A DNA stretch of 64,000 nt from Sphingorhabdus sp. M41 (GTDB lineage: Bacteria > Pseudomonadota > Alphaproteobacteria > Sphingomonadales > Sphingomonadaceae): the NCBI RefSeq assembly GCF_001586275.1, contig NZ_CP014545.1, positions 2,754,501 through 2,818,500 on the forward strand, read 5' to 3'. Shown piece by piece: positions 36,981 to 45,516 of the stretch. The position numbers and the translations under genes were made by a program. Under the pieces are notes generated by a model. That model did not search any database. It was not told where the DNA came from and worked only from the letters and a program-made list of their open reading frames with translations. Each line of letters opens with the position of its first letter. Positions within the stretch are counted from its first letter, which is position 1.

Positions 36981-37711
36981 ACATTTCACACCCACTCAGG
37001 CTCGGCGTCAATATCGACCATGTTGCCACTATCCGTAATGCGCGCGGCGGCGATCATCCCGAACCGGTACGCGCAGCTCTGGTGGCTGCCGAAGCCGGCG
37101 CCGACGGCATAACCGCCCATCTGCGCGAAGACCGTCGCCACATCCGCGATGATGATCTGACCGTCCTGATGGACAAGCTCACCATCCCGCTGAATCTGGA
37201 AATGGCGGCGACCGACGAGATGCTGCAAATCGCCCTGCGCCACAAGCCGCACGCCGCCTGCATCGTACCGGAAAACCGCGAGGAGCGGACGACCGAGGGC
37301 GGGCTGGACGCCGCTGGCCTGCACAATAAGCTGGCCGATTTTGTCGGTCAGCTGAGGGAAGCGAATATCCGCGTCAGCCTGTTCATCGAACCCGACCCGC
37401 GCCAGATCGAAGCCGCCATCCGCCTCGGCGCGCCGGTGGTCGAATTTCATACCGGCCGTTATGCCGAACTTACCGGTACCGAGCGCGAAGCCGAACTGCG
37501 CCGGATAGCCGATGCAGCAGCCCTGGCCGCAAAAAACGGCATCGAACCCCATGCCGGCCATGGCCTGACCTTCGACAATGTCATTCCGATCGCGGCCATC
37601 CCGCAGCTCAAGGAACTGAACATCGGCCATTTCCTGATCGGCGAAGCGATTTTCAGCGGCCTCGACGGAAGTATAAGACAGATGCGCGAACTGATGGATG
37701 ATGCGCGGTGA
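36977..37711 (+). CDS. pdxJ: Pyridoxine 5'-phosphate synthase
   Basis: Last step of the DXP-dependent vitamin B6 pathway; a 244-residue TIM barrel. It begins [19 protein letters not shown], and active-site patches [17 protein letters not shown] and GHGL(T) are all present. It starts at GTG 36977 overlapping the pyrE stop by 4 bases. It is followed by a 157-base gap largely filled by a palindromic repeat, then acpS. The pyrE-pdxJ-acpS-lepB order is a common arrangement in Sphingomonadales. Confidence 0.96.
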   Translation: MNISHPLRLGVNIDHVATIRNARGGDHPEPVRAALVAAEAGADGITAHLREDRRHIRDDDLTVLMDKLTIPLNLEMAATDEMLQIALRHKPHAACIVPENREERTTEGGLDAAGLHNKLADFVGQLREANIRVSLFIEPDPRQIEAAIRLGAPVVEFHTGRYAELTGTEREAELRRIADAAALAAKNGIEPHAGHGLTFDNVIPIAAIPQLKELNIGHFLIGEAIFSGLDGSIRQMRELMDDAR

Positions 37712-37727
37712 GAATGGTGCCGCAACT

Positions 37728-37863
37728 TTCCTCCCCATCGCAGATGGGGAGGGGGACCGCCCGAAGGGTGGTGGAGGGGTGCCTGCCGCTATGCACCAAT
37801 TCCGCTTTCGGCCCCTCCGTCGCCTTCGGCGCCACCTCCCCACAGCTTCGCTGCAGGGAGGAA
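37728..37863. repeat. Composite palindromic repeat between pdxJ and acpS
   Basis: The left half starts ttcctccccatcgcagatgg and has an inner hairpin (37731-37751). It is followed by ggtggtggagggg, whose inverse (cccctccgtcg...ccacctcccc) forms the right half. The right end contains gcagggaggaa, the Shine-Dalgarno of acpS. The element has the appearance of the common sphingomonad intergenic palindromes with cctcccc / ggggagg arms. Confidence 0.75.
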
Positions 37864-37868
37864 AAGAT

Positions 37869-38270
37869 ATGATCATCGGCCTCGGCTCCGACCTCTGCAA
37901 TATCGAGCGCATCCAGAATTCGCTCGACCGCTTCGGCGAGCGGTTTGAAAAGCGTGTCTTCACCGAACTGGAACGCGCCAAGGCGGCCCGGCGGCCATTT
38001 ACCAAGGCCGGAACCTACGCCAAACGCTTCGCTGCCAAGGAAGCTTATTCCAAAGCGGTCGGCACCGGTTTCCGCGCCGGCGTCTTCATGAAGGATATCG
38101 GCGTCATCAATGCCAAGAGCGGAGCACCGACGCTCGCGCTCACCGGCGGCGCGAAAAAACGCCTCGACGCGCTGACACCGGCGGGATATGGGGTGACCGT
38201 TCATCTCACACTCACCGACGATCATCCATGGGCGCAAGCATTCGTGATCATTGAAGCCCATCCGCTATAG
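37869..38270 (+). CDS. acpS: Holo-[acyl-carrier-protein] synthase
   Basis: Transfers the phosphopantetheine arm from CoA to acyl carrier protein. The 133-residue protein has both hallmark motifs: [12 protein letters not shown] (Mg-binding Asp8) and [17 protein letters not shown] (Mg-binding Glu and Lys). ATG 37869 is preferred over an in-frame start at 37698, because the region before it is repeat sequence and the domain starts exactly here. The Shine-Dalgarno AGGGAGGA is the right arm of the palindromic repeat. The lepB gene starts 14 bases after the stop. Confidence 0.95.
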   Translation: MIIGLGSDLCNIERIQNSLDRFGERFEKRVFTELERAKAARRPFTKAGTYAKRFAAKEAYSKAVGTGFRAGVFMKDIGVINAKSGAPTLALTGGAKKRLDALTPAGYGVTVHLTLTDDHPWAQAFVIIEAHPL

Positions 38271-38284
38271 GAAACGCGCGTCGC

Positions 38285-39178
38285 ATGGACCAGGAAAACA
38301 AAGACAAGAATATGGCTCTAGACAATATCGCCGGCAGCGACACCGCCAAGAAACCGGAAAAGGAAAAGACCGACTGGATCGGCGAGATCAAGAGCATCGC
38401 CCTGCTGTTGCTGGCGGTTCTGGCGTTCCACAGCCTGGTCGCGAAGCCATTTTATATCCCATCGGTATCGATGATGCCCGGTCTGCTTGTCGGCGACCGG
38501 CTGATTGTCAGCAAATATGCTTATGGCTGGTCCTGGGTATCCCCGACCTTCCATATCGTCCCACGCGTATCGGGTCGCTTGTTCGGAAGTCTGCCGGAAC
38601 GCGGCGACGTCGTCATCCTGACCCCGCGAGAGCAAAGCAGCGACTATATCAAGCGGGTGATCGGCCTGCCCGGCGACACGATCGAACTGCGCGGCGGTCA
38701 GGTGTTTCTCAACGGCATCGGCGTAAGACAGGACGTACAGCCCGATCTGCAGGTGCCGATCGATGCCAACTCTCCCTGCGGAGTCCACGAATTTCCCGGT
38801 GCACGCGGTGTGGATGCCGACGGCAATCCGGTTTGCAACCTGCCGATCGTGCGTGAAACTCTGCCCAATGGCGTGAGCTATGATATTATCGATCTCGGTC
38901 CGCAATATACCGATGACGTGGCACCGGTCGAAATTCCGGAAGGACAAGTCTATCTGCTGGGCGACAATCGCGATCTCAGCGCCGACAGCCGGGTGGCCAG
39001 TCCGCTCGGTCTCGGTGGCCCCATTCCCTGGGAGAATATTGGCGGACGGGCCGAATTCATCACCTTCTCGCTGGATGGAACCACGACGCTCAATCCCTTG
39101 AGCTGGTGGGGTGCCTTCCGCAGCGGACGGGCCGGCACCAGCCTGCGTCCTGCCAAAGCGGTTTCAGCCAGCAAATAG
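38285..39178 (+). CDS. lepB: Signal peptidase I
   Basis: Inner-membrane protease that removes signal peptides. The 297-residue product has an N-terminal polar tail of about 30 residues, one membrane helix (IALLLLAVLAFHSLVAKPF), the catalytic Ser62 in PSVSMMPGLLVGD and Lys123 in YIKRVIGLPGD, and box E YLLGDNRDLSADSR. A Cys pair in the periplasmic insertion (NSPCGVHE and GNPVCNLP) may form a disulfide. The usual downstream rnc and era genes of this operon type are absent; argC converges instead. Confidence 0.96.
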   Translation: MDQENKDKNMALDNIAGSDTAKKPEKEKTDWIGEIKSIALLLLAVLAFHSLVAKPFYIPSVSMMPGLLVGDRLIVSKYAYGWSWVSPTFHIVPRVSGRLFGSLPERGDVVILTPREQSSDYIKRVIGLPGDTIELRGGQVFLNGIGVRQDVQPDLQVPIDANSPCGVHEFPGARGVDADGNPVCNLPIVRETLPNGVSYDIIDLGPQYTDDVAPVEIPEGQVYLLGDNRDLSADSRVASPLGLGGPIPWENIGGRAEFITFSLDGTTTLNPLSWWGAFRSGRAGTSLRPAKAVSASK

Positions 39179-39186
39179 GCAGAAGC

Positions 39187-40116
39187 CTAGAGCTGCAGCC
39201 CTGCGGTCTCGTCGAGACCTGCCATGATATTGAGATTCTGCACCGCTGCGCCCGACGCACCCTTGCCGAGATTGTCCAGCCGCGCAATCAGGCGGGCATG
39301 ATAGCCTTCGGCGTTACCACATACAAACAGCTCCAGCCGGTCGGTTGGCGCGTCATTCTCGCTGATCAACAATTCCGTCAGGTCACCCCTGCCCTGAACC
39401 GAAACAATCTTCGAACCGGCGTAAAAGGAGCTAAGCTCTGCCAATAGCTGTTCTGCCCGCACCGAGCCCATGGCTCCGAGGTGAAACGGCACGTCGACCA
39501 GCATCCCGCGAAAAGCGCGGATCACGGAGGGCGCAAAAATGACATCATGGCTCAGACCGGCATAGGTCTTCATTTCCGGCAGATGTTTATGGTCGAAGTT
39601 CAGGCCATAGCTACGAAAACCCAGATCGGGTTCCTGCGCAAAGCGCTCGATCAGCGCCTTGCCGCCGCCGGAATAGCCCGACACCGCATTCATCACATAG
39701 GGCCAGTCGGCCGGCAGCAGTCCCCTGGCAATCAGCGGCGCAATCAGCGCCAGAAAGCCGGTCGGATAGCAGCCCGGGTTCGACACGAAGCGCGCCGCCG
39801 CAATGGCATCGCGCTGACCATCGCGAAATTCGGCAAAACCATAAGCCCAGCCTTCGGCCGTCCGGTGCGCCGTCGAGGCGTCGATAATCCGCGTGCGGTC
39901 ATTGTCGACCAGCGCAACCGCTTCCCGCGCCGCATCATCGGGCAGGCACAATATGACAAAATCGCTATCATTGATCGCTTCGCGCCGCGCCGCAAGATCC
40001 TTGCGCTTTTCGTCCGGCAGCCGGACCATCGCAAATTCTTCCCGCCCGAAAAGCCGGTCGGCGATCTCGAGGCCAGTGGTACCCACCGCGCCGTCAATGA
40101 AAACAGTTTTCGTCAT
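39187..40116 (-). CDS. argC: N-acetyl-gamma-glutamyl-phosphate reductase, short form
   Basis: Third enzyme of arginine synthesis. The 309-residue length and sequence fit the short (type 2) ArgC class. The NADP motif is FIDGAVGTTGLEI, and the catalytic Cys116 is in SNPGCYPTGFLAL, with HKHLPEM further on. An open frame extends upstream to 40413, but that is antiparallel overlap with the next gene; ATG 40116 gives the proper N-terminus. It lies 8 bases after the NlpC/P60 gene and converges on lepB. Confidence 0.95.
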   Translation of the reverse strand: MTKTVFIDGAVGTTGLEIADRLFGREEFAMVRLPDEKRKDLAARREAINDSDFVILCLPDDAAREAVALVDNDRTRIIDASTAHRTAEGWAYGFAEFRDGQRDAIAAARFVSNPGCYPTGFLALIAPLIARGLLPADWPYVMNAVSGYSGGGKALIERFAQEPDLGFRSYGLNFDHKHLPEMKTYAGLSHDVIFAPSVIRAFRGMLVDVPFHLGAMGSVRAEQLLAELSSFYAGSKIVSVQGRGDLTELLISENDAPTDRLELFVCGNAEGYHARLIARLDNLGKGASGAAVQNLNIMAGLDETAGLQL

Positions 40117-40124
40117 AGTCAGTC

Positions 40125-41051
40125 TCAGGAAAGCCGTTTGCGCGCCAAAACCGGTTGGTCCGATAATTTGGCAAAGCGGGCAACCGTGTCGGCCAGAGGC
40201 TCGATAATTACCTGCATCATGTGCGAAGTGGAATGGATGATCCGGTCCTTGTCGACCATCAGGCCGACATGGTTCGGGAAGAACACCAGATCGCCGCGCC
40301 GCAGCTCTTCGTCTTCCGCAATATCTTCGCCCAGCGCCTCTAGCTGCTGGTCGCTGTCGCGCGGAGCCGCAACGCCGGTCAGCATCAATATCATCTGGAT
40401 CAGCCCCGAACAATCGAGCCCGTCACCGCTGCGGCCACCCCAGAGATAGGGCGCGCCGATCAATTGTTCGGCGAGCGCCGCGGTGCCGTTGCTGCCGTCA
40501 AACACGACCTTGGTGCCAATCGGCTGGACATGGCGGACATGGACGTAGCCCTTGCCGCTTTTCAGATAATTGCCGCATTCGCTGGCTTCGCCACAGGCGA
40601 TCCGCGCGCCCATCGGCAGCCGCTTCATCACGCCCGATTTGAAATCCGGCTCGATGAAAATCAGCGCCGCGCGGGCAAAGATCAAATGAGTCGGCTCGGG
40701 TGTCTTCTTCTGATGTTGCAGCGCATGGACCGGCACATAGCCGACATAGCCGTCATTGCCGCAATAGCCCCAGGCCCAGTCACCGGCGATATCCAGCACA
40801 TGAAAATCCTCGCCGTGCAACAATTCGGAAATCGCTTCATGATCCTTGCCCGGCTGCTTGCGCAGCATCGCCTTGGGCGCGGAACAGCGCATCGGCATCG
40901 GCGCAGCATAATGCGGCGCAAACATCTTGCCGGCCAGCGCAATATCCGCCAGGTCGCCGCGATGCGCGGTGATCCGGGGATCGAAATCCCCTTCAGGACC
41001 ATTGAGCACGAATTTCGCGTGCGCGCCTGTATCTGCAGTTTCCATGTCCAT
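40125..41051 (-). CDS. NlpC/P60-type cell-wall endopeptidase with SH3-like domains
   Basis: The 308-residue protein has two SH3-like N-terminal segments (AISELLHGEDFHVLDIAGD and EASECGNYLKSGKGYVHVRH) and a C-terminal C40 peptidase domain. Cys is in DGLDCSGLIQM, His in FPNHVGLM, and the third polar residue in DRIIHSTSH. It probably cuts gamma-D-Glu to diaminopimelate links in peptidoglycan. No signal peptide is seen with any start, so a cytoplasmic role (recycling of murein peptides) is likely. The start is uncertain: ATG 41051 is chosen, with open sequence up to 41117. Confidence 0.85.
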   Translation of the reverse strand: MDMETADTGAHAKFVLNGPEGDFDPRITAHRGDLADIALAGKMFAPHYAAPMPMRCSAPKAMLRKQPGKDHEAISELLHGEDFHVLDIAGDWAWGYCGNDGYVGYVPVHALQHQKKTPEPTHLIFARAALIFIEPDFKSGVMKRLPMGARIACGEASECGNYLKSGKGYVHVRHVQPIGTKVVFDGSNGTAALAEQLIGAPYLWGGRSGDGLDCSGLIQMILMLTGVAAPRDSDQQLEALGEDIAEDEELRRGDLVFFPNHVGLMVDKDRIIHSTSHMMQVIIEPLADTVARFAKLSDQPVLARKRLS

Positions 41052-41229
41052 GCGTTTAGAAATCCCAATAGCGATAAAAAATGTCCGTGACTCTGCGGCT
41101 AGTGCGCCATGTGACAAAGCGATGACAATCGACCGCCTTTAGACGACCCGGGGGCGGTTAATCAAGCGGTGTCGCTGCTGTCTGGAATCTGTACACAAAT
41201 TTTCGCTATGGATCGGGTTCGCCGCCTAA

Positions 41230-41988
41230 TTAGGCGATAATCCCCCACTTGCCGTCAAAGCGCCCCCAATAGGAGCCACTGCTCCATTCATAGGAACCAT
41301 TCTCGTCCTTGTAGACCACGCGTATGGGAGGTTCCATATTTGCGTCGAGAACCTGATATACCCGGCCGCCAAGCACCGGCGTGATGGTATAGCTTTCGGC
41401 GATTTTCGTGGCCCCCTTGGTCACAACCTCGCGGGCAAAGGCGCGGGCGATATCGACCGGATATCCGCGCCTTTTCGCATCCCGGAACAGCGGTGCCTGC
41501 AAGGCGAAGATGGCATCTATGTCGCGCGCCACGGCGGCTTTGTGGAAGCTTTCAATCGCCTCCGCCAGGCCCTCTTCCCCGGCAATTTCGGCGCTGAGAT
41601 ATTCGTCCTCGACGGGACGATCATGGATAAAGCTCAGCGTCTTGGTGCCGGGCGCATCAAATATTGCCTGATCGACATATTCGTCGTCGGGCATTTCATC
41701 TCGGCAGCCTTGGGTGATCGAAAATTGAGCGTCGTCGCCGTCATATTCGATACGGATCTTGTTCTGACCTTGGACGAGCCAGTCCGTAAACGTACCACCC
41801 CCGCTAGACGGTCCCTGTTCAGCGCGAAAAAACACGCCATTTACGAATATTTTGGCACTACCCGATCCCAGCTTGTCCTGCAGGCCATGTTCGGTAACGC
41901 AACTTTGCGCGCCTTCCGTATCGGTCGCGGCGGTTGTGGTCAGGGCGATCACGGCGGCGAGCAAGCCGCGTTGGACTTTGTTCATCAT
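41230..41988 (-). CDS. Hypothetical secreted protein
   Basis: A 252-residue product with a signal peptide (LLAAVIALTTTAATDTEGAQ, cleavage near residue 27). The mature part has two Cys (AQSCVTEH and TQGCRDEM) that could pair. Beta-rich stretches in the first half (AKIFVNGVFFRAEQG, DWLVQGQNKIRIEYDGDD) and a helical middle (EGLAEAIESFHKAAVARDID) suggest two domains, ending SYWGRFDGKWGI. The family is not recognised; the first part might be a carbohydrate- or metal-binding sandwich, which is a guess. It stands alone between the NlpC/P60 and M17 genes. Confidence 0.75.
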   Translation of the reverse strand: MMNKVQRGLLAAVIALTTTAATDTEGAQSCVTEHGLQDKLGSGSAKIFVNGVFFRAEQGPSSGGGTFTDWLVQGQNKIRIEYDGDDAQFSITQGCRDEMPDDEYVDQAIFDAPGTKTLSFIHDRPVEDEYLSAEIAGEEGLAEAIESFHKAAVARDIDAIFALQAPLFRDAKRRGYPVDIARAFAREVVTKGATKIAESYTITPVLGGRVYQVLDANMEPPIRVVYKDENGSYEWSSGSYWGRFDGKWGIIA

Positions 41989-42066
41989 GACGCGGGATAC
42001 TCCTCCTGAATTTTCTTCCCGTCAAGCTGTTCTGGGAGAATTAACCAACCACGGTCCCGCTATTAC

Positions 42067-43485
42067 CTACTTCCCGTAACGCCCCTGCAAATAGCGCCAG
42101 CTCGCCCGCAGGCCCAGCGCTTCGCCACCGATCGGCCGACCCGGCTTGGCCGCCGGTCGCCAGGCAAAAGTGTCGAAATGCGCCCAGGGCACGGACTCCG
42201 GCGCAAATTTCTTCAGGAACAAAGCCGCGGTGATGCAGCCGGCAAAGCCGCCCGACGCGCTGTTCACGCAATCGGCGATACTGCTATTGAGCATTGCGTC
42301 ATAGCCGGACCATAGAGGCATTTGCCAAAGCGGGTCGCTTTCATCGTCACCAGCCTGCAGCAGCCCATCTGCCATCTCCTTGTCATCGCAGAACATTGCC
42401 GGCATGTCCGGCCCAAGAGCAACGCGCGCGGCACCGGTCAGTGTCGCGAAATCGATCATCAATTCCGGCTCTTGTTCACCGGCCAATGTCAGCGCATCGC
42501 CCAGCACCAGCCGCCCTTCGGCATCAGTATTGGTAATTTCGACGGTCAGCCCCTTGCGGCTGTGCAATATGTCGCCGGGTCGCAGGGCGTTGCCGTCGAT
42601 TGCATTTTCCACCGCCGGAACCAGCAGGTGCAGATGCACCGGCAGTTTCGCCTCCATCACCAGTCTGGCCAGGGCAATGGCATGGGCAGCACCGCCCATA
42701 TCCTTTTTCATCAGCATCATGCCGGCAGGAGACTTCATCGAAAGCCCGCCGCTGTCAAAGGTCACGCCCTTGCCGACAATCGCGATTTTCGGATGGTCGG
42801 CCTTGCCCCATTTCAGTTCGAGCAGGCGCGGCGCATGGGCGCGCATCGCCGCCTTGCCGACGCCGTGGATCATCGGGAAATGTTCTTCCAGCGTATCGCC
42901 GCGCGTCACTTTCAGCTCTGCGCCGTGCTGAGCCGCCAGCTTGTCGACAATGTCTTCCAGCCTGTCCGGCCCCATATCGGCAGCCGGCGTGTTGACCATG
43001 TCACGGACCATCGCGCTGGCCTCGGCCTGGCGCAGTGCTTCCTCGCGCTGGCCGATCGCGTCCTTGACCAGCAACACGCTCGGTCCCTGCCGGTCGGGCA
43101 ATTCCTTGTAGCGGTCAAACTCGTGCTGCGAGATCAGCCAGCCGAACAGCGCGCCCTTGGCGCTGATGTCCTGCAGCCGGTAATTGCCCTCGGGCAGGCT
43201 GCTGCCGAGCTTGGCCAGCGACCAGGCATCGAGCTTGCCATGATCCGCCACGCCGGCAACCACCGAAAAATCGGTCGCCAGCGATTTGTCATCGCTCTTG
43301 CCGCCGACCGGAGGCAGCAGCAGATAGGTGTCGGCTTTTCCGGCGAATTGATAGGCCGCCGCCAGCGCCCTTATGCTCTCCGGTTGCCCTTTCAGCCAGT
43401 CTTCGAAATTGCCCGCATTCACTATCTGGATGGAGCGAGCGGTCTGGCCGGTATCAGCCTCAATCAATGCCTTAAAATCAGTCAT
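42067..43485 (-). CDS. Leucyl aminopeptidase family (M17) protein
   Basis: A 472-residue M17 metallopeptidase. The catalytic domain has the two-metal site GKGVTFDSGGLSMK, KKDMGGAAHAIALARL and the signature NTDAEGRLVLGDAL. The general-base area lies in FATLTGAARVALG. The N-terminal domain (about 1-170) is the usual macro-like M17 domain. These cytosolic hexamers remove N-terminal residues from peptides. The family is intact, so an active enzyme is expected. The gene is alone, 39 bases from the next. Confidence 0.95.
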   Translation of the reverse strand: MTDFKALIEADTGQTARSIQIVNAGNFEDWLKGQPESIRALAAAYQFAGKADTYLLLPPVGGKSDDKSLATDFSVVAGVADHGKLDAWSLAKLGSSLPEGNYRLQDISAKGALFGWLISQHEFDRYKELPDRQGPSVLLVKDAIGQREEALRQAEASAMVRDMVNTPAADMGPDRLEDIVDKLAAQHGAELKVTRGDTLEEHFPMIHGVGKAAMRAHAPRLLELKWGKADHPKIAIVGKGVTFDSGGLSMKSPAGMMLMKKDMGGAAHAIALARLVMEAKLPVHLHLLVPAVENAIDGNALRPGDILHSRKGLTVEITNTDAEGRLVLGDALTLAGEQEPELMIDFATLTGAARVALGPDMPAMFCDDKEMADGLLQAGDDESDPLWQMPLWSGYDAMLNSSIADCVNSASGGFAGCITAALFLKKFAPESVPWAHFDTFAWRPAAKPGRPIGGEALGLRASWRYLQGRYGK

Positions 43486-43524
43486 TTGATCGCTATAGCC
43501 ATGAAATCTGCCGAGCGCGAGAGT

Positions 43525-45039
43525 CTATTCAGCAGCGATGGCTTCCGCTTCGACCGGTTGTGCTGGCAGACGAGCCGCGACCGCACCGGGCTTGGAAAAG
43601 ACGATAACCCCATCATCGACCGCCTTGTACCGCAGATTGATGATATCCTTGGGATAGTTCTGATTGAGTCGCCACGGTTTGCGATCGCCCTGTTTTGGCA
43701 AATTCTTGATCGCCCGCTGGACATAGCCGGAACTGAAGTCGAGCATTGGTTCGGTGCCGATCAGGCCGTCGGCCGGCAAGGTCGGGGTTGCGATCGGCGT
43801 TCCATTCTTGTCCATGAAATTGATCAGGCGGCAGACATATTCGCTCGTCAGATCGGCTTTCAGGGTCCAGCTGGCATTGGTATAGCCCATGGTCATGCCA
43901 AAATTGGGAATGCCGGAGAACATGACACCCTTGTAATTGATTTTTTCGCCAAATTTGACCAATTGACCATCTACTGAAATTTTCGCGCTACCGCCGGTGA
44001 TCATTTTCAGACCGGTAGCGGTGACAATGATATCCGCCTCGAGCATCTTGCCGGATTTCAGCTTGATACCGTCTTTGGTAAATCTCTCGACATGATCGGT
44101 GACGATCGACGCCTTGCCCGACTTGATCGATTCGAACAGATCGCTGTCGGGAACCAGACACAGCCGCTGATCCCACGGATTATAGCTGGGGGTGAAATTT
44201 GCCATGTCAACGTCGGGGCCCATTTCCTCGCGCACCATCTCGAGCAGCCGGCCCTTGAAGCCCTCGGGTTTCTTGCGAGCCAGATTGAACATGAAAATGC
44301 CCATCAGCACATTTTTCCATCGAGTCAGCAGATAGGCGAGCTTGCCCGGCAGGAATTTGCGCAACCGCAGGGCCCATTTATCCTCGCCCGGCCGCGATAC
44401 GATATAGGTCGGAGAGCGCTGCAACATGGTGACATGCTCTGCCGTTGCCGCCATCGAGGGAATCAGTGTCACGGCGGTCGCGCCGCTGCCAATAACCACC
44501 ACCTTCTTGCCGGCATAGTCGAGATCTTCGGGCCAGAATTGCGGATGGACAATCGGACCGGCAAATTCGGATTTGCCGGGGAAGTCTGGGTTATGGCCTT
44601 CTTCATAGCTATAATAGCCAGAGCACATATGGAGAAAATTGCACTGGATGGTGCTGAGCGAGCCATCGCCATGCTGGAGACTGACCGTCCACAGCGCCTC
44701 TGCACTCGACCAACTCGCATCAACCACCTTGTGGTTGAACAGGATTTTATCCTGCAAGCCATATTCGTCGACGGTTTCGTTGAGATAATTCAGGATCGAT
44801 GGCGCATCTGCAATTGCCTTGCGCGCGGTCCAGGGTTTGAAATTATAACCCAGAGTATACATGTCGCTGTCGGATCGGATACCGGGATAGCGGAAAATGT
44901 CCCAGGTCCCGCCGAGCCGCTCTCGCCCCTCGACTATGGCAAAGCTTTTGCCGGGGCATTTTTTGGTCAGATGGACCGCTGCGCCAATACCGGACAGGCC
45001 GGCACCGACAATCAGGACGTCAAGAATCTTATTTTCCAT
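43525..45039 (-). CDS. Baeyer-Villiger-type flavin monooxygenase, first paralogue
   Basis: A 504-residue FAD/NADPH monooxygenase. The FAD Rossmann site is VLIVGAGLSGIGAAVHL, the BVMO fingerprint FAGPIVHPQFWP matches FxGxxxHxxxW, and the NADPH Rossmann site is VVVIGSGATAVTLIPSM. It oxidises ketones to esters or lactones, or acts as an FMO on N or S atoms. The C-terminus has an Ala/Glu tail (PVEAEAIAAE). It shares most of its N-terminal half with the paralogue at 45517-47046. Start ATG 45039 is preceded by a purine-rich segment. Confidence 0.93.
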   Translation of the reverse strand: MENKILDVLIVGAGLSGIGAAVHLTKKCPGKSFAIVEGRERLGGTWDIFRYPGIRSDSDMYTLGYNFKPWTARKAIADAPSILNYLNETVDEYGLQDKILFNHKVVDASWSSAEALWTVSLQHGDGSLSTIQCNFLHMCSGYYSYEEGHNPDFPGKSEFAGPIVHPQFWPEDLDYAGKKVVVIGSGATAVTLIPSMAATAEHVTMLQRSPTYIVSRPGEDKWALRLRKFLPGKLAYLLTRWKNVLMGIFMFNLARKKPEGFKGRLLEMVREEMGPDVDMANFTPSYNPWDQRLCLVPDSDLFESIKSGKASIVTDHVERFTKDGIKLKSGKMLEADIIVTATGLKMITGGSAKISVDGQLVKFGEKINYKGVMFSGIPNFGMTMGYTNASWTLKADLTSEYVCRLINFMDKNGTPIATPTLPADGLIGTEPMLDFSSGYVQRAIKNLPKQGDRKPWRLNQNYPKDIINLRYKAVDDGVIVFSKPGAVAARLPAQPVEAEAIAAE

Positions 45040-45105
45040 CCCGCCGTCTTACTGACATTGCTGTCAGTTGGCAAGTGAGTGGTTTTGCTAGGCCCTGGCA
45101 CGGGG

Positions 45106-45438
45106 CTATTCGCTGATCAGGGTCAGTCTGCGGAACAGGGTGGAGTCCAGCTTTTCGTCAAAACGGCAGCCGATATGGCCATCTTTGCACCACATCGCGG
45201 TCGCCGAGACTGGGCTGCTGTCTGCAAACCGCAGCCAGACGCGGATACCCTCGTCAAATATGCTTTCGCTCGCGATCCGGCAGCCGTAGATTGAAACATC
45301 AATCAGTTCGCCTGCTTTCGCCGCTTTGCCATGCTGCCTGATAGCGGCCTTACGAATCTGCACCGGATGACGATACACCTTGCGATGCTCGATCAGCGCC
45401 GGCTTCACCGTGCGATACTGCGAATTCATATAGCCCAT
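45106..45438 (-). CDS. PilZ-domain protein (putative cyclic di-GMP receptor)
   Basis: The 110-residue protein has the PilZ cyclic di-GMP-binding motifs: the Arg-rich stretch EHRKVYRHPVQIRKA (R-x4-R-like) and DVSIYGCRI, the D-x-S-x-x-G box. No other domain is present, so it is a stand-alone adaptor. The ATG 45438 has AGAGG 7 bases upstream. It lies between two BVMO genes and 1.8 kb from the GGDEF-EAL gene. Since cyclic di-GMP effectors act on motility, cell cycle or exopolysaccharide, a direct link with the BVMOs is not evident. Confidence 0.85.
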   Translation of the reverse strand: MGYMNSQYRTVKPALIEHRKVYRHPVQIRKAAIRQHGKAAKAGELIDVSIYGCRIASESIFDEGIRVWLRFADSSPVSATAMWCKDGHIGCRFDEKLDSTLFRRLTLISE

Positions 45439-45516
45439 AATCTACCTCTTGCAGAGAGGCTTAGCCAATTCTGGTCAACAAACGGTTAATCAACCTGAGG
45501 CAAGGGCTGGAGCCGA

